Origin: a virus
Virus record (IMG/VR): IMGVR_UViG_3300033155_001544
Span: 1-36,549 of that record
DNA length: 36,549 bases
Direction: 5' to 3' (one strand)
Each line of letters opens with the position of its first letter. Within the stretch, counting starts at the first letter, position 1. Position numbers and translations under genes: made by a program. Positions 21,875 to 29,636 of the stretch are shown piece by piece. Under the pieces are notes generated by a model that was given only the letters and a program-made list of their open reading frames with translations, had not been told where the DNA came from and did not search any database.

Positions 21875-22515
21875 TCGACCACCAGCCCTTCCTTCTCGAG
21901 CTCTGCCCGGTGGCGCTCCTCGAGCTCGGCCATCCCCGCGTCCGGCTTCTCCACCTGAACGTACAGGTTGTGTTTCTCCGTGTACGTCGCCGCGTCGTCG
22001 CCGAGGATCCCGACGTCTTTCAGCTTCCGTAAGAACGGCTTCGCGAATGTCTTGACGCCCTCAGAGACCTTGTCGTTCGCGACCAATACGGCAATAACTT
22101 TCGCCTTGTCGACGACCTCGAGGGACTTGGTCACGCGGACGTTCGCGTGGATGATGTCGAGCCCGTCGATGACGTCGAGCTCCTTCAGGTCGCCGAACTC
22201 GTCGACCCACGAGTCGCGGACCTGGTCGAGGAGCTTTGCCCGGATGTCCTCGTGGAGTATTATCTTCTCGATGAAGCGGGACTGCGTTGCTGTGATGAGT
22301 CCGTGCGCGGCATCGAGCTTCTCCTCGATGATCTCCCTCTCCCGGTCCAGCTCTTTGTGGTGCTGCACCGCCTCGATGACCGACGGGTCCTTGGTCATGG
22401 ATGTCTGCTCGTCCTCGATCCACCCGGACAGCTCGTTGTAGCGTCTGAGGAGATCGTCGATCTGCATTCCGTGTTCGAGCGGCCCCCCGTCCTCGTGCTC
22501 GGTGCCCATGGTCAT
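21871..22515 (-). CDS. Coiled-coil protein, possibly Gam- or Gp157-like
   Basis: 214 residues from ATG 22515, GGGGTG upstream. Helical first half (DDLLRRYNELSGWIEDEQTS; HHKELDREREIIEEKLDAAH) and a second half with a beta-type segment (HANVRVTKSLEVVDKAKVIA) then FAKPFLRKLKDVG. This helix-then-small-domain layout recalls phage Gam (nuclease inhibitor/DNA-end binding) and Gp157 proteins, but the match is weak. Early-region position suits a DNA-metabolism role. Confidence 0.6.
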   Translation of the reverse strand: MTMGTEHEDGGPLEHGMQIDDLLRRYNELSGWIEDEQTSMTKDPSVIEAVQHHKELDREREIIEEKLDAAHGLITATQSRFIEKIILHEDIRAKLLDQVRDSWVDEFGDLKELDVIDGLDIIHANVRVTKSLEVVDKAKVIAVLVANDKVSEGVKTFAKPFLRKLKDVGILGDDAATYTEKHNLYVQVEKPDAGMAELEERHRAELEKEGLVVE

Positions 22516-22517
22516 TC

Positions 22518-22721
22518 TCAGCACCCCACGATGGACATGATGTCGTTCACAAGCTCGGCGTCGGTGCCGCTGCGCGGTCCTGACAACAGGTCGGTGATCT
22601 CCTCGACCATCCGCTCAGAGCGCTGCGCTCTCTTTAGCCGGGCGTTTACCAGGTCGCTCAGGTAATCGTCTGCGACTTCACTGCTTCGTTTCTCCGTGTT
22701 GTTCTCCATCTTTTCCTTCAC
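22518..22721 (-). CDS. Small helical protein
   Basis: 67 residues from GTG 22721, GGGAGG seven bases upstream. Charged helices (NARLKRAQRSERMVEEITDL) and a short C-terminal helix (AELVNDIMSIVGC). It overlaps the upstream RHH gene's end by 44 bases. No family recognised. Confidence 0.6.
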   Translation of the reverse strand: MKEKMENNTEKRSSEVADDYLSDLVNARLKRAQRSERMVEEITDLLSGPRSGTDAELVNDIMSIVGC

Positions 22722-23094
22722 GATAAATCCTCCCAGTTTCTTCTTCGGGTGAGCGGGAAGGGAGGACGGGATGTCGTGGGGGCACCACTGTGGTCCCGTC
22801 CTCCCCGTTGTCGGGCTCCGAGGGGATGGTTCGCGTGCTAATCTCGGAGTTACCGCCGGAACCGTCGCCGCCAGAGGTGACATTGCCTTCTCCCGTATGC
22901 AGAGAGGACGCAGGCTCTGAAAATTCGGCGGCAGCGGGGCCAGAGGGATCTGGGAATTTTTCAATGAAACGACGGACCGCATCCTTCACGAACTCCGCTC
23001 GAGACGAGTAGTCGCTTTCGGGGGAGTTGATCAGCCCATCTATTTTATCGATCATGGATACCGGGAGATTGATGTACCCGTAGTCTTTCCGCAT
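22678..23094 (-). CDS. Ribbon-helix-helix (RHH) DNA-binding protein, leftward switch gene
   Basis: 138 residues from ATG 23094. An RHH domain fills residues 1-45: strand YGYINLPVSMIDKIDGLI then helix SRAEFVKDAVRRFIEKF, as in CopG/Arc-type dimers. The remaining ~90 residues are Pro/Ser/Gly/Glu-rich and probably disordered. A TATA-like ATTATATA at 23116-23123 is ~25 bases upstream, giving an almost leaderless mRNA. It is divergent from a second RHH gene around a repeat-rich region; probably the early regulator controlling the leftward small-gene operon. Confidence 0.75.
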   Translation of the reverse strand: MRKDYGYINLPVSMIDKIDGLINSPESDYSSRAEFVKDAVRRFIEKFPDPSGPAAAEFSEPASSLHTGEGNVTSGGDGSGGNSEISTRTIPSEPDNGEDGTTVVPPRHPVLPSRSPEEETGRIYREGKDGEQHGETKQ

Positions 23095-23216
23095 GTATCC
23101 GGTATAGGACGGGTAGTATATAATCCTTCGGTATGTGTATGGTAAGGGTTGGGGTATGATTGGAGTAAATATATATATACCTAACCGGGAGGGTATGGGT
23201 GCGTGAGGAGATACCC
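23095..23216. promoter_or_regulatory. Divergent promoter/operator region with GGTAT repeats
   Basis: Contains a leftward TATA box (23116-23123) and a rightward TATA stretch ATATATATA (23170-23179). The motif GGTA(T/A) recurs at about 23101, 23112, 23130, 23141, 23153 and 23192, and its complement ATACC at 23176 and 23211; GGGTAT (23191) and ATACCC (23211) make an inverted repeat that overlaps the rightward start. This is the spacing expected for RHH dimers binding several short sites. Confidence 0.65.
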
Positions 23217-23402
23217 ATGCCGCCAAAAGGATACGTCAGCGTGGCCCTCCCCGAGGGCCTAATCACAGCTGTTAATGATTTGATCGGGAGCCACCCCGAC
23301 CTGGGATATCGGAACCGGACAGAGTTTATTATCGAGGCAACGCGGCGCCGGATCGAGCAAGTCGAAGCCCACCGCGACATCATGAACCTCGGGAAGGAAT
23401 GA
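23217..23402 (+). CDS. Ribbon-helix-helix (RHH) DNA-binding protein, rightward switch gene
   Basis: 61 residues from ATG 23217, with GAGGAG six bases upstream; a GTG at 23199 in frame is less well placed. RHH domain: strand KGYVSVALPEGLITAVNDLI, then helix RNRTEFIIEATRRRIEQVEAH. It is the only plus-strand gene I support, similar in layout to the divergent RHH protein. The pair probably forms the lysogeny/lytic switch. A rightward TATA box lies ~22 bases before a predicted start near 23200. Confidence 0.75.
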   Translation: MPPKGYVSVALPEGLITAVNDLIGSHPDLGYRNRTEFIIEATRRRIEQVEAHRDIMNLGKE

Positions 23403-23597
23403 TCACCGTATCCCGAGACGGACCGCCACCCTTATCGGCATGATTATTTGTATTCCGCTGCCACCTTCTCCGAGGGTGATCCGGACATCATCTCCGTGAT
23501 CCTCGATAGTGATCTCCTTCGACGTCGTCTCAAGACACAGCCCCATCGTGTCCCCGCATATTCCATATACCTTTACATCTCGCGTCGCCCGGACCAT
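23403..23597 (-). CDS. Small hypothetical protein
   Basis: 64 residues from ATG 23597 with GGGGAG seven bases upstream; it converges on the rightward RHH gene with no gap. Sequence is beta-rich (CLETTSKEITIEDHGDDVRI, then GIQIIMPIRVAVRLGIR), perhaps an AbrB- or OB-like small fold, not certain. An AT-rich patch at 23632-23642 could hold its promoter. Confidence 0.55.
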   Translation of the reverse strand: MVRATRDVKVYGICGDTMGLCLETTSKEITIEDHGDDVRITLGEGGSGIQIIMPIRVAVRLGIR

Positions 23598-23691
23598 TTG
23601 GTTACTCCCCCAAAGACAACCCCGCGTCTAAGGGTATTAAAACATGTCGTGGTAATTACCAACGGGGAGGTGGGGTCGGTGAAAGTGTGCG

Positions 23692-24564
23692 TCACTTAAT
23701 ACCGAATGCATCATCGGGATCGATGAAGTCATCCTCGCCGTCCGGCTTCTTCGCCCGCGTGATATAAATGGTACAGGCGTCCAATCCGCGCAATTCACGA
23801 TCCAGCATCCCGTATGTGTAGTCTGGATTATTCTTACAGTATTGATTGCAGATGCTTTCAACACGCGATTTATTGTCGGGACCGCGAGCAAATACTAATA
23901 GAGAGTTCTGGGTTTCACGAATCATTCGGAGTTCGATTCTACGATAAACATCGGAATCCGACTGACCAGCAACGAAGATCGCAAAGTGATGATAGTGCAG
24001 AATATCATCGAAATGTTTTCTGAACTTCTCACCGACTTCCTGGATGTAATTTATTTCTGAAGGTTCCTTCGAGATATTGTTTTCGAGATCGTCGAGGAGT
24101 GGTAGGAAATCCAATTCAAACATGTCCATTTCCATAATGTGATAGATTCTCTTTGCTCGTTCTCCATAATTCCTTTTCAAAGAGATGAGCATGTCGTCGG
24201 CAATATTGTTCTCATCGTTATCCTCATAATATTTAATATTGTAGACGATCTTTAAAATTGTTAAGTCTCGGGGTGATAAATAATCTTTCAATCTCGTAAC
24301 CGCAGGATAGTCATCAACGCGTTTCTCCTTGATGATATCATCGACAATTTTATCGTCTCGGATGATTTCAAATTCCGCTTCATTCAGTAACGGAGACGCT
24401 TTACCCTCTTCACCCTGCACGAGTGTGACTAAAGTTAAATTCATTTCCCCTATATTGATGTCGCCCTTTGCCGACATTTTGGTATCAATGCGATCTTTGG
24501 TCTGCTGTGCGTTCTCATTCAAGCTAAGACCATTAAGAAAATCCTTGATAGCCGCAGGTAACAT
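23692..24564 (-). CDS. AT-rich cargo gene, function unknown
   Basis: 290 residues from ATG 24564 with GAAGGTGA upstream. N-terminal ~65 residues include beta strands (MNLTLVTLVQGEEG), a helical centre (PRDLTILKIVYNIKYYEDND; RAKRIYHIMEMDMFELDFLP), then an alpha/beta C-terminal domain (HHFAIFVAGQSDSD...RRIELRMIRETQNSLLVF) with a conserved-looking RGPDNKSRVESI and an acidic end. Base composition and AT-rich codons differ from the rest of the genome, a sign of recent gain. Superinfection exclusion or host defence are possible but not shown. Confidence 0.7.
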   Translation of the reverse strand: MLPAAIKDFLNGLSLNENAQQTKDRIDTKMSAKGDINIGEMNLTLVTLVQGEEGKASPLLNEAEFEIIRDDKIVDDIIKEKRVDDYPAVTRLKDYLSPRDLTILKIVYNIKYYEDNDENNIADDMLISLKRNYGERAKRIYHIMEMDMFELDFLPLLDDLENNISKEPSEINYIQEVGEKFRKHFDDILHYHHFAIFVAGQSDSDVYRRIELRMIRETQNSLLVFARGPDNKSRVESICNQYCKNNPDYTYGMLDRELRGLDACTIYITRAKKPDGEDDFIDPDDAFGIK

Positions 24565-24567
24565 GGG

Positions 24568-24801
24568 TCACCTTCGGTCGCCCGAACGGAACGCATAGCA
24601 GGCGGGATTGTCACAGTAAGTGAGCAATGATCCTTTTGAAATGTTCGCGACGTTTGATGTGGTGATGTCGTTTCCGCAGGCTCGGCATTTGACTTGCTCA
24701 CCACCTAACAGAAGGTGTTTTTGGTCATCGATATCGAACCCCAGAGCGTGTGCTACTGGTTCAATGGTATGTTGATCGAATAATGCCGCATTGAATACCA
24801 T
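24568..24801 (-). CDS. Zinc-binding small protein of the AT-rich cargo unit
   Basis: 77 residues from ATG 24801 with a perfect GGAGGTG five bases upstream. CRACGNDITTSNVANISKGS then YCDNPACYAF gives a Cys4 zinc site in the C-terminal half; the N-terminus is alpha/beta (VFNAALFDQHTIEPVAHALG). It shares the promoter at 24855-24872 with the larger downstream gene and is coupled to it; the two probably act together. Confidence 0.7.
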   Translation of the reverse strand: MVFNAALFDQHTIEPVAHALGFDIDDQKHLLLGGEQVKCRACGNDITTSNVANISKGSLLTYCDNPACYAFRSGDRR

Positions 24802-24854
24802 TAATACACCTCCTCTTTTTCTGGCATGATGCACTTCCGCAAGTGACCATATTC

Positions 24855-24872
24855 TCTTCGATATAAATAACT
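24855..24872 (-). promoter_or_regulatory. Promoter of the AT-rich cargo unit
   Basis: Minus strand reads GTTATTTATATCGAAGAG, close to the TTTATATCGAGAG core of the portal and scaffold promoters. The TATA box (24861-24868) is ~60 bases before ATG 24801, giving a short leader with a ribosome site. Confidence 0.65.
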
Positions 24873-24897
24873 ATCCGAATGAGCCAGTGTCATTTCA

Positions 24898-25926
24898 TCA
24901 CGTCTTCCGCCGGTAGAACAACACACCCACGGCGGTCGCGCCGATCATGCCGGTGATTATCAACGGAGAGTAATTCACGGCGTCCGATGATGAGCTCTCC
25001 GTCCCGTTGCCGGTAGTGTCCGGTCCGGGATCCGGGTCGGGGTCAGGATCCGGGTCCGGGTCGGGCGGCGGTACGTACGGGGGATCGTCGTTCACGGGCT
25101 CCATCGCCTTGCTCGTCGCGTTCCACTCCATCAGGATAACGTTCTCGCTCACGGGGTCCTTGACGTTGGTCACGTTCAGCTCGAGGGTGAGGTTCTCGTC
25201 CTGGACGAACACCCCGAGGACGTTGCCCTCGATGAGGTTCTCCTCGATGATGAGGCCGTTCGGGAGGGTGCCGGTATGCGTTCCCTCGTAGATTCCTATA
25301 CCGCACCCGGTGATCGTGTTCCGGACGATGGTATAGTTCTCGCCATGCGCGATTGCTACACCATACGATGCGTTACGGATAGTGTTCCCTTCGATGAGTC
25401 GGTTGTTCGATCGTCCCTGGATGTCCAATCCACCCTCTCCCGCCTCGATCGTGCAATTACGGATGATGACATCATCGGCGATTCGCGCCATGACCCCGAT
25501 GTATTCACAGTAGATGGTAAGGTTTTCAAGACGTGTTCCGTTTCCCTCGAAAGAGATCCCACTCATAACGTCCCGAATGATACAGTTCTCTATTGTAAGA
25601 TTGTCACACTTCCGTGCTCTTACTGCTCCGGATTCTTCAATCATGGATTCGATAACAAGATTTCGTAATGTAATGTTTACGCCGAAAAAATCAAGTGTAA
25701 CGATTTGGTCACCAGTAATAATGCTCGTCCCGTTCGTCGTTCCCTGTATCGTGATGGACCTGTTCAGGAACGTCGAGTATCCTGGTGAGCTGTACGTCCC
25801 GTTCGAGAGATACAACGTGCCGCCCTCCTCGGTCCCGTCGACCATCTCCTGGAGGGTTTCCCCGCTCGAGGTCGTAACAAGCACGAGCAAGAGCGCCGAT
25901 GCGAACACCATGACCGCGTATCTCAT
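24898..25926 (-). CDS. Secreted NosD-like parallel beta-helix protein with C-terminal membrane anchor
   Basis: 342 residues from ATG 25926. A signal peptide (MRYAVMVFASALLLVLVTTS) is followed by a right-handed beta-helix (~25-255) with NosD/carbohydrate-binding-like repeats (LTIENCIIRDVMSGISF; VIIRNCTIEAGEGGLDI; YTIVRNTITGCGIGIYEG), a Pro-Asp repeat linker (PDPDPDPDPDPDPG, ~285-300), many N-glycosylation sequons, and a C-terminal helix (LIITGMIGATAVGVLFYRRK) that anchors it in the membrane. This is host surface-protein architecture, not a tail spike. It has its own promoter and stands apart between the tail and cargo genes, so it is probably made in the lysogen and displayed on the cell. Confidence 0.8.
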   Translation of the reverse strand: MRYAVMVFASALLLVLVTTSSGETLQEMVDGTEEGGTLYLSNGTYSSPGYSTFLNRSITIQGTTNGTSIITGDQIVTLDFFGVNITLRNLVIESMIEESGAVRARKCDNLTIENCIIRDVMSGISFEGNGTRLENLTIYCEYIGVMARIADDVIIRNCTIEAGEGGLDIQGRSNNRLIEGNTIRNASYGVAIAHGENYTIVRNTITGCGIGIYEGTHTGTLPNGLIIEENLIEGNVLGVFVQDENLTLELNVTNVKDPVSENVILMEWNATSKAMEPVNDDPPYVPPPDPDPDPDPDPDPGPDTTGNGTESSSSDAVNYSPLIITGMIGATAVGVLFYRRKT

Positions 25927-25944
25927 CCGGATATAATCAACACG

Positions 25945-25962
25945 GAGACTATATTAAATTAT
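25945..25962 (-). promoter_or_regulatory. Promoter of the beta-helix gene
   Basis: Minus strand AATTTAATATAGTC; the TATA stretch (25949-25960) is 24-30 bases before ATG 25926, so the mRNA is nearly leaderless. A palindrome TTAATTAATTAA lies at 25979-25990, just after the upstream tail gene's stop, and may mark the end of the tail transcript. Confidence 0.6.
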
Positions 25963-25991
25963 CTTTTGGTTCTCCCGAGTTAATTAATTAA

Positions 25992-28900
25992 CTACTGGAG
26001 CAGGTCGAACAACGAAGGGCGCCGGGTGTCGAGCGTGACCTGTGTATGAAGATCTCCTTCGTACTCGGTCTCGAGGATGTATGCGCTGTCGACAGGAAGA
26101 TCGTGAGCGCTGACGTCCATCCCCATCAACGGGCGGAGGAAGTAGCCACCGTGGTAGTTCAGGGAGAACGCGGCCTTCGGCTCCCGATTCAGTAACGCGT
26201 AGTGTATCGCTGCTTCCTTCAGGCGGTCGGGGCTCTCTGACGGAAACTTTTTCACTACCACCGGGCTCGGGCCGTGAAGTTGCTCGAGCGCAGTGTTCGT
26301 GAACGACGCCTCGATGGTACTGTCGGTCTTCGACTGCATCACCACGCGGGTCAGCGGGATCCCGGCATCGACGCTGGGGTCGAGGTCCACGCTCTCGTGA
26401 CTCGGAAGGTGCAGGTTGATGGCGTCGAGCTCCGGGACGCCTTTGATGCGCCCGACATTGTCGTACGGGTTGAGCAAGAAATATTCGGTGACGTCGGTCA
26501 TCGACTTGATGAGCACCGCCGCCTCCATCATCTCGTTCACCGCATCGAATCCGGACAGCCCGGGCAGCGTGCCCTCGAGGTCGCTCGGCATCCTCGAGAT
26601 ATCCGGTGTGAGATCGCTCTGGAACGTGGTGAGGTCGAACTGCCCCGTACGGTGCAGGAGCTCGCCCGTAAGGCCCCCGAGCGTCCAGCCGCTGACGTTC
26701 TCGTCGATGGCGATGCGCTCGCCCCCGAGGTACCGCGTGCAGTCGACGAGCGTGAGCACCACCTCGTCGCTCTCTATCTCCGCACCGACCACCTGGCCGC
26801 GGAAGTTGCGGCGCTCGTTCTTGTGGAATATACCGTGATAGAAGTATGCGTGAAGACCAAGGAGCGCGGTGGATGCGAGGAAGGATCGGCGCGGCAGTAT
26901 CACCTCGATGTCCCGGACGATGATGTTCCCCTCGGTCGCAGTATGTACCTTGAAGTCCCGGACCGGAACATCGTTACCCTCGATCGTCAGGAGCGCCTTC
27001 ACGCCGCGCTTACGGCCGACGATAACGAGGTTCGCGATAGTGAACTTTGCCGCGATCGTGACAGACAGCAGTTCCCCGTCCAGCTCCGTGACCTTGAACC
27101 CGCAGTCGTTGCTTGCGTCATCCGGGACCTCGATCGATGCGGAGCCGTCATTCGTCTCGCTCGTGCTCAACGTCTGCCACGTCTTACTGCCGGTGAAGTC
27201 AGTGCAGTACCAGAGTTTCACGTTCGTTGCACCGCCTGCAGCGACGGGCGTATTCCCCCACTCGAAGGTGAACATGTTCCCGATGTAAAGCGTCTCGCTG
27301 CCGCCCGGCTCGAGGAGCGTCTGGTCGAGCTTGTAGATCGTGAACTCGGCGCTCTCGTCGTACGCCGGCGTGTCCGACTTATCTGCGCTCGCGTCCGTTA
27401 CCTTCACCTTGATAGCGACCCCGGGGGCGTTCGGTATCGTCCATGTCTTCCCGGGTGTCGTCAGGTTCCCGATGGCCTCGCTCGCCCAGATCGTGTGCCA
27501 GGAGCCGTCGTAATACTCGACCTTGAGATGGGTCGCGTCGCCGACCTCGGTGATGATGATCTTATGGGTTGTCTTGCCGACGCCGACCTCCTCGGAGCCA
27601 CCGGGCCATGTGATCGTGAAGGACCTCGCGCTGATGGTGAAGTTCGCGGCGCTCTCGTCCTTCGTCGCAGGGGCAGCGGTCACCGACGCCCTCACGCGAA
27701 AGTCCGTGTCCGGTGTCTCGTCGATGTTCCAGTCCCACGTCCAGGAGCCGTCACCGCTCACCGACAAAGCGCTCGTCAGTTCTGTCGGGAAGGTCACCCC
27801 GCTATCGAGCGAGAGGTCCAGCTCCACCGTCGTCACGCCGTACACTCCGGAGGACGTCCCGTAGATCGCGTGCTTCGTCTTATTGTCCCAGTCCTCCCCG
27901 CCGTCCGGGTCGGTCAGTGTGATCGAATAGGACGACTCCGTGACCTCCACGTAGGGGTCCTTCGACGTGCCGGTGTTGTCGGCGTAGTAGTTGCCGTTGA
28001 TGAACGATTCGCCGGTTCCCGGCGCGTAGTTCGAGACGTCGTGGACATCCTCACGGATGCACACTTTCGTAACGCCGCCGGCGGCTATCAGCCCCTCGAT
28101 GCTCGTGAACCCATTATAGACCAGCGTCCATGGGTCTATCGTGTCGATGGCGGGGCCAACGAAACTGTCGTAGTCGTCCACGGTCATCGCGATGTTCTGG
28201 GTTCCCTGCTGGATGGCAGCAACGCCGCCGGTGTTCGTCTTCCCGTACACGAAGCAACTGGCATCCGCAGGCGTACCAACCGCCGAGGTGTCGAAGTCTA
28301 TGAGGAGCCGGTATATCGAATAATTGCCGGACAGTTCCCTGGCACCGAAGCCGTAGGTGTTAGACCAACTCACGAGGTCGAGGTTATTCCCCGCACTGGC
28401 GCCCTGGCACGTCCCCCAGTCGCCCACGTTCGCGTAGGCGATACGCCCGTCTGACGTGTTCCCGTAGTAGGTGTCGACGTCGATGTACCGGACACGAGGG
28501 TCCGTGACGTACCCTCGCTTGATGTAGTTCCCGTTGATGTATTCGCCTTCGATAGTCGTCCCTTCCGCCAGGTCCTCTATCGGGATCTCTTCGAAGTCCT
28601 CGTCGAAGAATTTGGGGGGCGCGAGAATGAACCGACGGTCGGTCTTCTGCGAGTAGAACGTCGGGAGGTCCATGATGTCCTTACGAACAAGTCCCTTGAT
28701 GTGAACCCGTTCCTTGATGTCGAAGGTCCCCTCGAAGTCCTCCGGGACCTTGAAGTATTGCCGGGTGAAGATACGCCCGGCCTCGATGACAACGCTGCCC
28801 TTGTCGACGAGGACGCCGCCGAGCTCCTCGTGTTCTACCGGGTCGTTCTTCGACACGTCGATGGTCTGCTCCTCGCCGTTGAACTTGATGTGCTTGATGG

Positions 28901-29237
28901 TGAACTCCAGCTGCTCCTCGCCTGCCGTGGCGTTCGGGCGCAGCGCAAGGTACTTCTCCGAATCGGTCCAATAGCCGATGGTTATGTTATTGCAGGGCCG
29001 GATCTTAATTGCCTTCCCATGCTTCGTCATGCCATCGACCTCGGTCATGTCGATCGGGAACGGGCGGCCCTTCGGGGATTTGTACCACACGTCCAGCCCC
29101 ATCGGGACGATGGACTTCACGGGCTTCCCGTGCTTCGGGTGGCCTTCCGGATAATAAATGAAGCGCATGCTCGGATGGTGGGTTCTGTTCCGAAGCATCA
29201 CCGGCGCGATCGTCGTGCCCACTGGGTAGTGGGTCAA
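25992..29237 (-). CDS. Large distal tail / hub protein with DNRLRE-like and Ig-like modules
   Basis: 1081 residues from TTG 29237; the frame stays protein-like upstream to ~29285 (see findings). Residues ~1-245 are beta-rich. Residues ~250-435 resemble DNRLRE-type beta-sandwiches (YRLLIDFDTSAVG...ADASCFVYGK). Three Kre9/KNH-like Ig domains start with LTDPDGGEDW (~441), ITWPGGSEEV (~541) and LLEPGGSETL (~638). Residues ~730-1081 look like a baseplate hub or tail-associated domain (RNFRGQVVGAEIESDEVVLT; ILETEYEGDLHTQVTLD). Probably forms the tail tip and adhesion region. It is after the tape measure and another large tail protein. Confidence 0.72.
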   Translation of the reverse strand: MTHYPVGTTIAPVMLRNRTHHPSMRFIYYPEGHPKHGKPVKSIVPMGLDVWYKSPKGRPFPIDMTEVDGMTKHGKAIKIRPCNNITIGYWTDSEKYLALRPNATAGEEQLEFTIKHIKFNGEEQTIDVSKNDPVEHEELGGVLVDKGSVVIEAGRIFTRQYFKVPEDFEGTFDIKERVHIKGLVRKDIMDLPTFYSQKTDRRFILAPPKFFDEDFEEIPIEDLAEGTTIEGEYINGNYIKRGYVTDPRVRYIDVDTYYGNTSDGRIAYANVGDWGTCQGASAGNNLDLVSWSNTYGFGARELSGNYSIYRLLIDFDTSAVGTPADASCFVYGKTNTGGVAAIQQGTQNIAMTVDDYDSFVGPAIDTIDPWTLVYNGFTSIEGLIAAGGVTKVCIREDVHDVSNYAPGTGESFINGNYYADNTGTSKDPYVEVTESSYSITLTDPDGGEDWDNKTKHAIYGTSSGVYGVTTVELDLSLDSGVTFPTELTSALSVSGDGSWTWDWNIDETPDTDFRVRASVTAAPATKDESAANFTISARSFTITWPGGSEEVGVGKTTHKIIITEVGDATHLKVEYYDGSWHTIWASEAIGNLTTPGKTWTIPNAPGVAIKVKVTDASADKSDTPAYDESAEFTIYKLDQTLLEPGGSETLYIGNMFTFEWGNTPVAAGGATNVKLWYCTDFTGSKTWQTLSTSETNDGSASIEVPDDASNDCGFKVTELDGELLSVTIAAKFTIANLVIVGRKRGVKALLTIEGNDVPVRDFKVHTATEGNIIVRDIEVILPRRSFLASTALLGLHAYFYHGIFHKNERRNFRGQVVGAEIESDEVVLTLVDCTRYLGGERIAIDENVSGWTLGGLTGELLHRTGQFDLTTFQSDLTPDISRMPSDLEGTLPGLSGFDAVNEMMEAAVLIKSMTDVTEYFLLNPYDNVGRIKGVPELDAINLHLPSHESVDLDPSVDAGIPLTRVVMQSKTDSTIEASFTNTALEQLHGPSPVVVKKFPSESPDRLKEAAIHYALLNREPKAAFSLNYHGGYFLRPLMGMDVSAHDLPVDSAYILETEYEGDLHTQVTLDTRRPSLFDLLQ

Positions 29238-29300
29238 TCCCAGATCGTGGGCATCGTAAAGAAGCCCGTCCTCGTCCAGTGCCTTGAACGTTTACTCACC

Positions 29301-29612
29301 TCATGATAATATCCCGGTGATGTATGTGAGGATCCCGCCGACGGTGCCGGCGATCGTTAACAGGAGCATCTGCCCGCGGGGTGTCAGTATCGCCGAACCT
29401 GCGCCGGGCTCGGCTGGGGGTGATGGGGGATGACGGGCGCCGCTACCGTTGGTCTTGAGCGCAGTGTCGATCCGGCCCCGAATGTAGCTCACGTCTGTGG
29501 CGATTCCATCAACCTTCTTCCACATGAGCTTGCGCTCCCGCTCACCCTGCGCTATCTTCTCCTCGTGACGGATGCACTGCGCTCCGTGTCCTGGTTCTAC
29601 CTTTGGATTCAT
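29301..29612 (-). CDS. Small coiled-coil and membrane protein (XhlA/holin-like)
   Basis: 103 residues from ATG 29612, with GGTGAT upstream. N-terminal coiled coil (IAQGERERKLMWKKVDGIAT), Pro/Gly-rich linker, and a single C-terminal membrane helix (MLLLTIAGTVGGILTYITGI). This resembles XhlA-type proteins that help holins in cell lysis, but it could also be a tail-tip membrane contact protein since it lies between the two large tail genes. It is the only lysis candidate in the genome. Confidence 0.5.
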   Translation of the reverse strand: MNPKVEPGHGAQCIRHEEKIAQGERERKLMWKKVDGIATDVSYIRGRIDTALKTNGSGARHPPSPPAEPGAGSAILTPRGQMLLLTIAGTVGGILTYITGILS

Positions 29613-29636
29613 AGGTGATCACCGATCGTTATCTCA

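Noticed and set aside
23448-23699. Plus-strand frame after the rightward RHH gene
   Set aside because: Begins with TTG without a ribosome site; the opposite frame at 23403-23597 has ATG and GGGGAG.
25020-25075. Tandem GGGTC(C/A)GG-type repeat
   Set aside because: It is in frame and encodes the Pro-Asp linker of the beta-helix protein; not a separate repeat element.
26274-28454. A 726-codon open frame on the plus strand
   Set aside because: It is the antisense of the 1081-residue tail gene; long open frames on the opposite strand are expected from the high GC at third positions. No ribosome site, and low-complexity Arg/Val/Asp-rich product.
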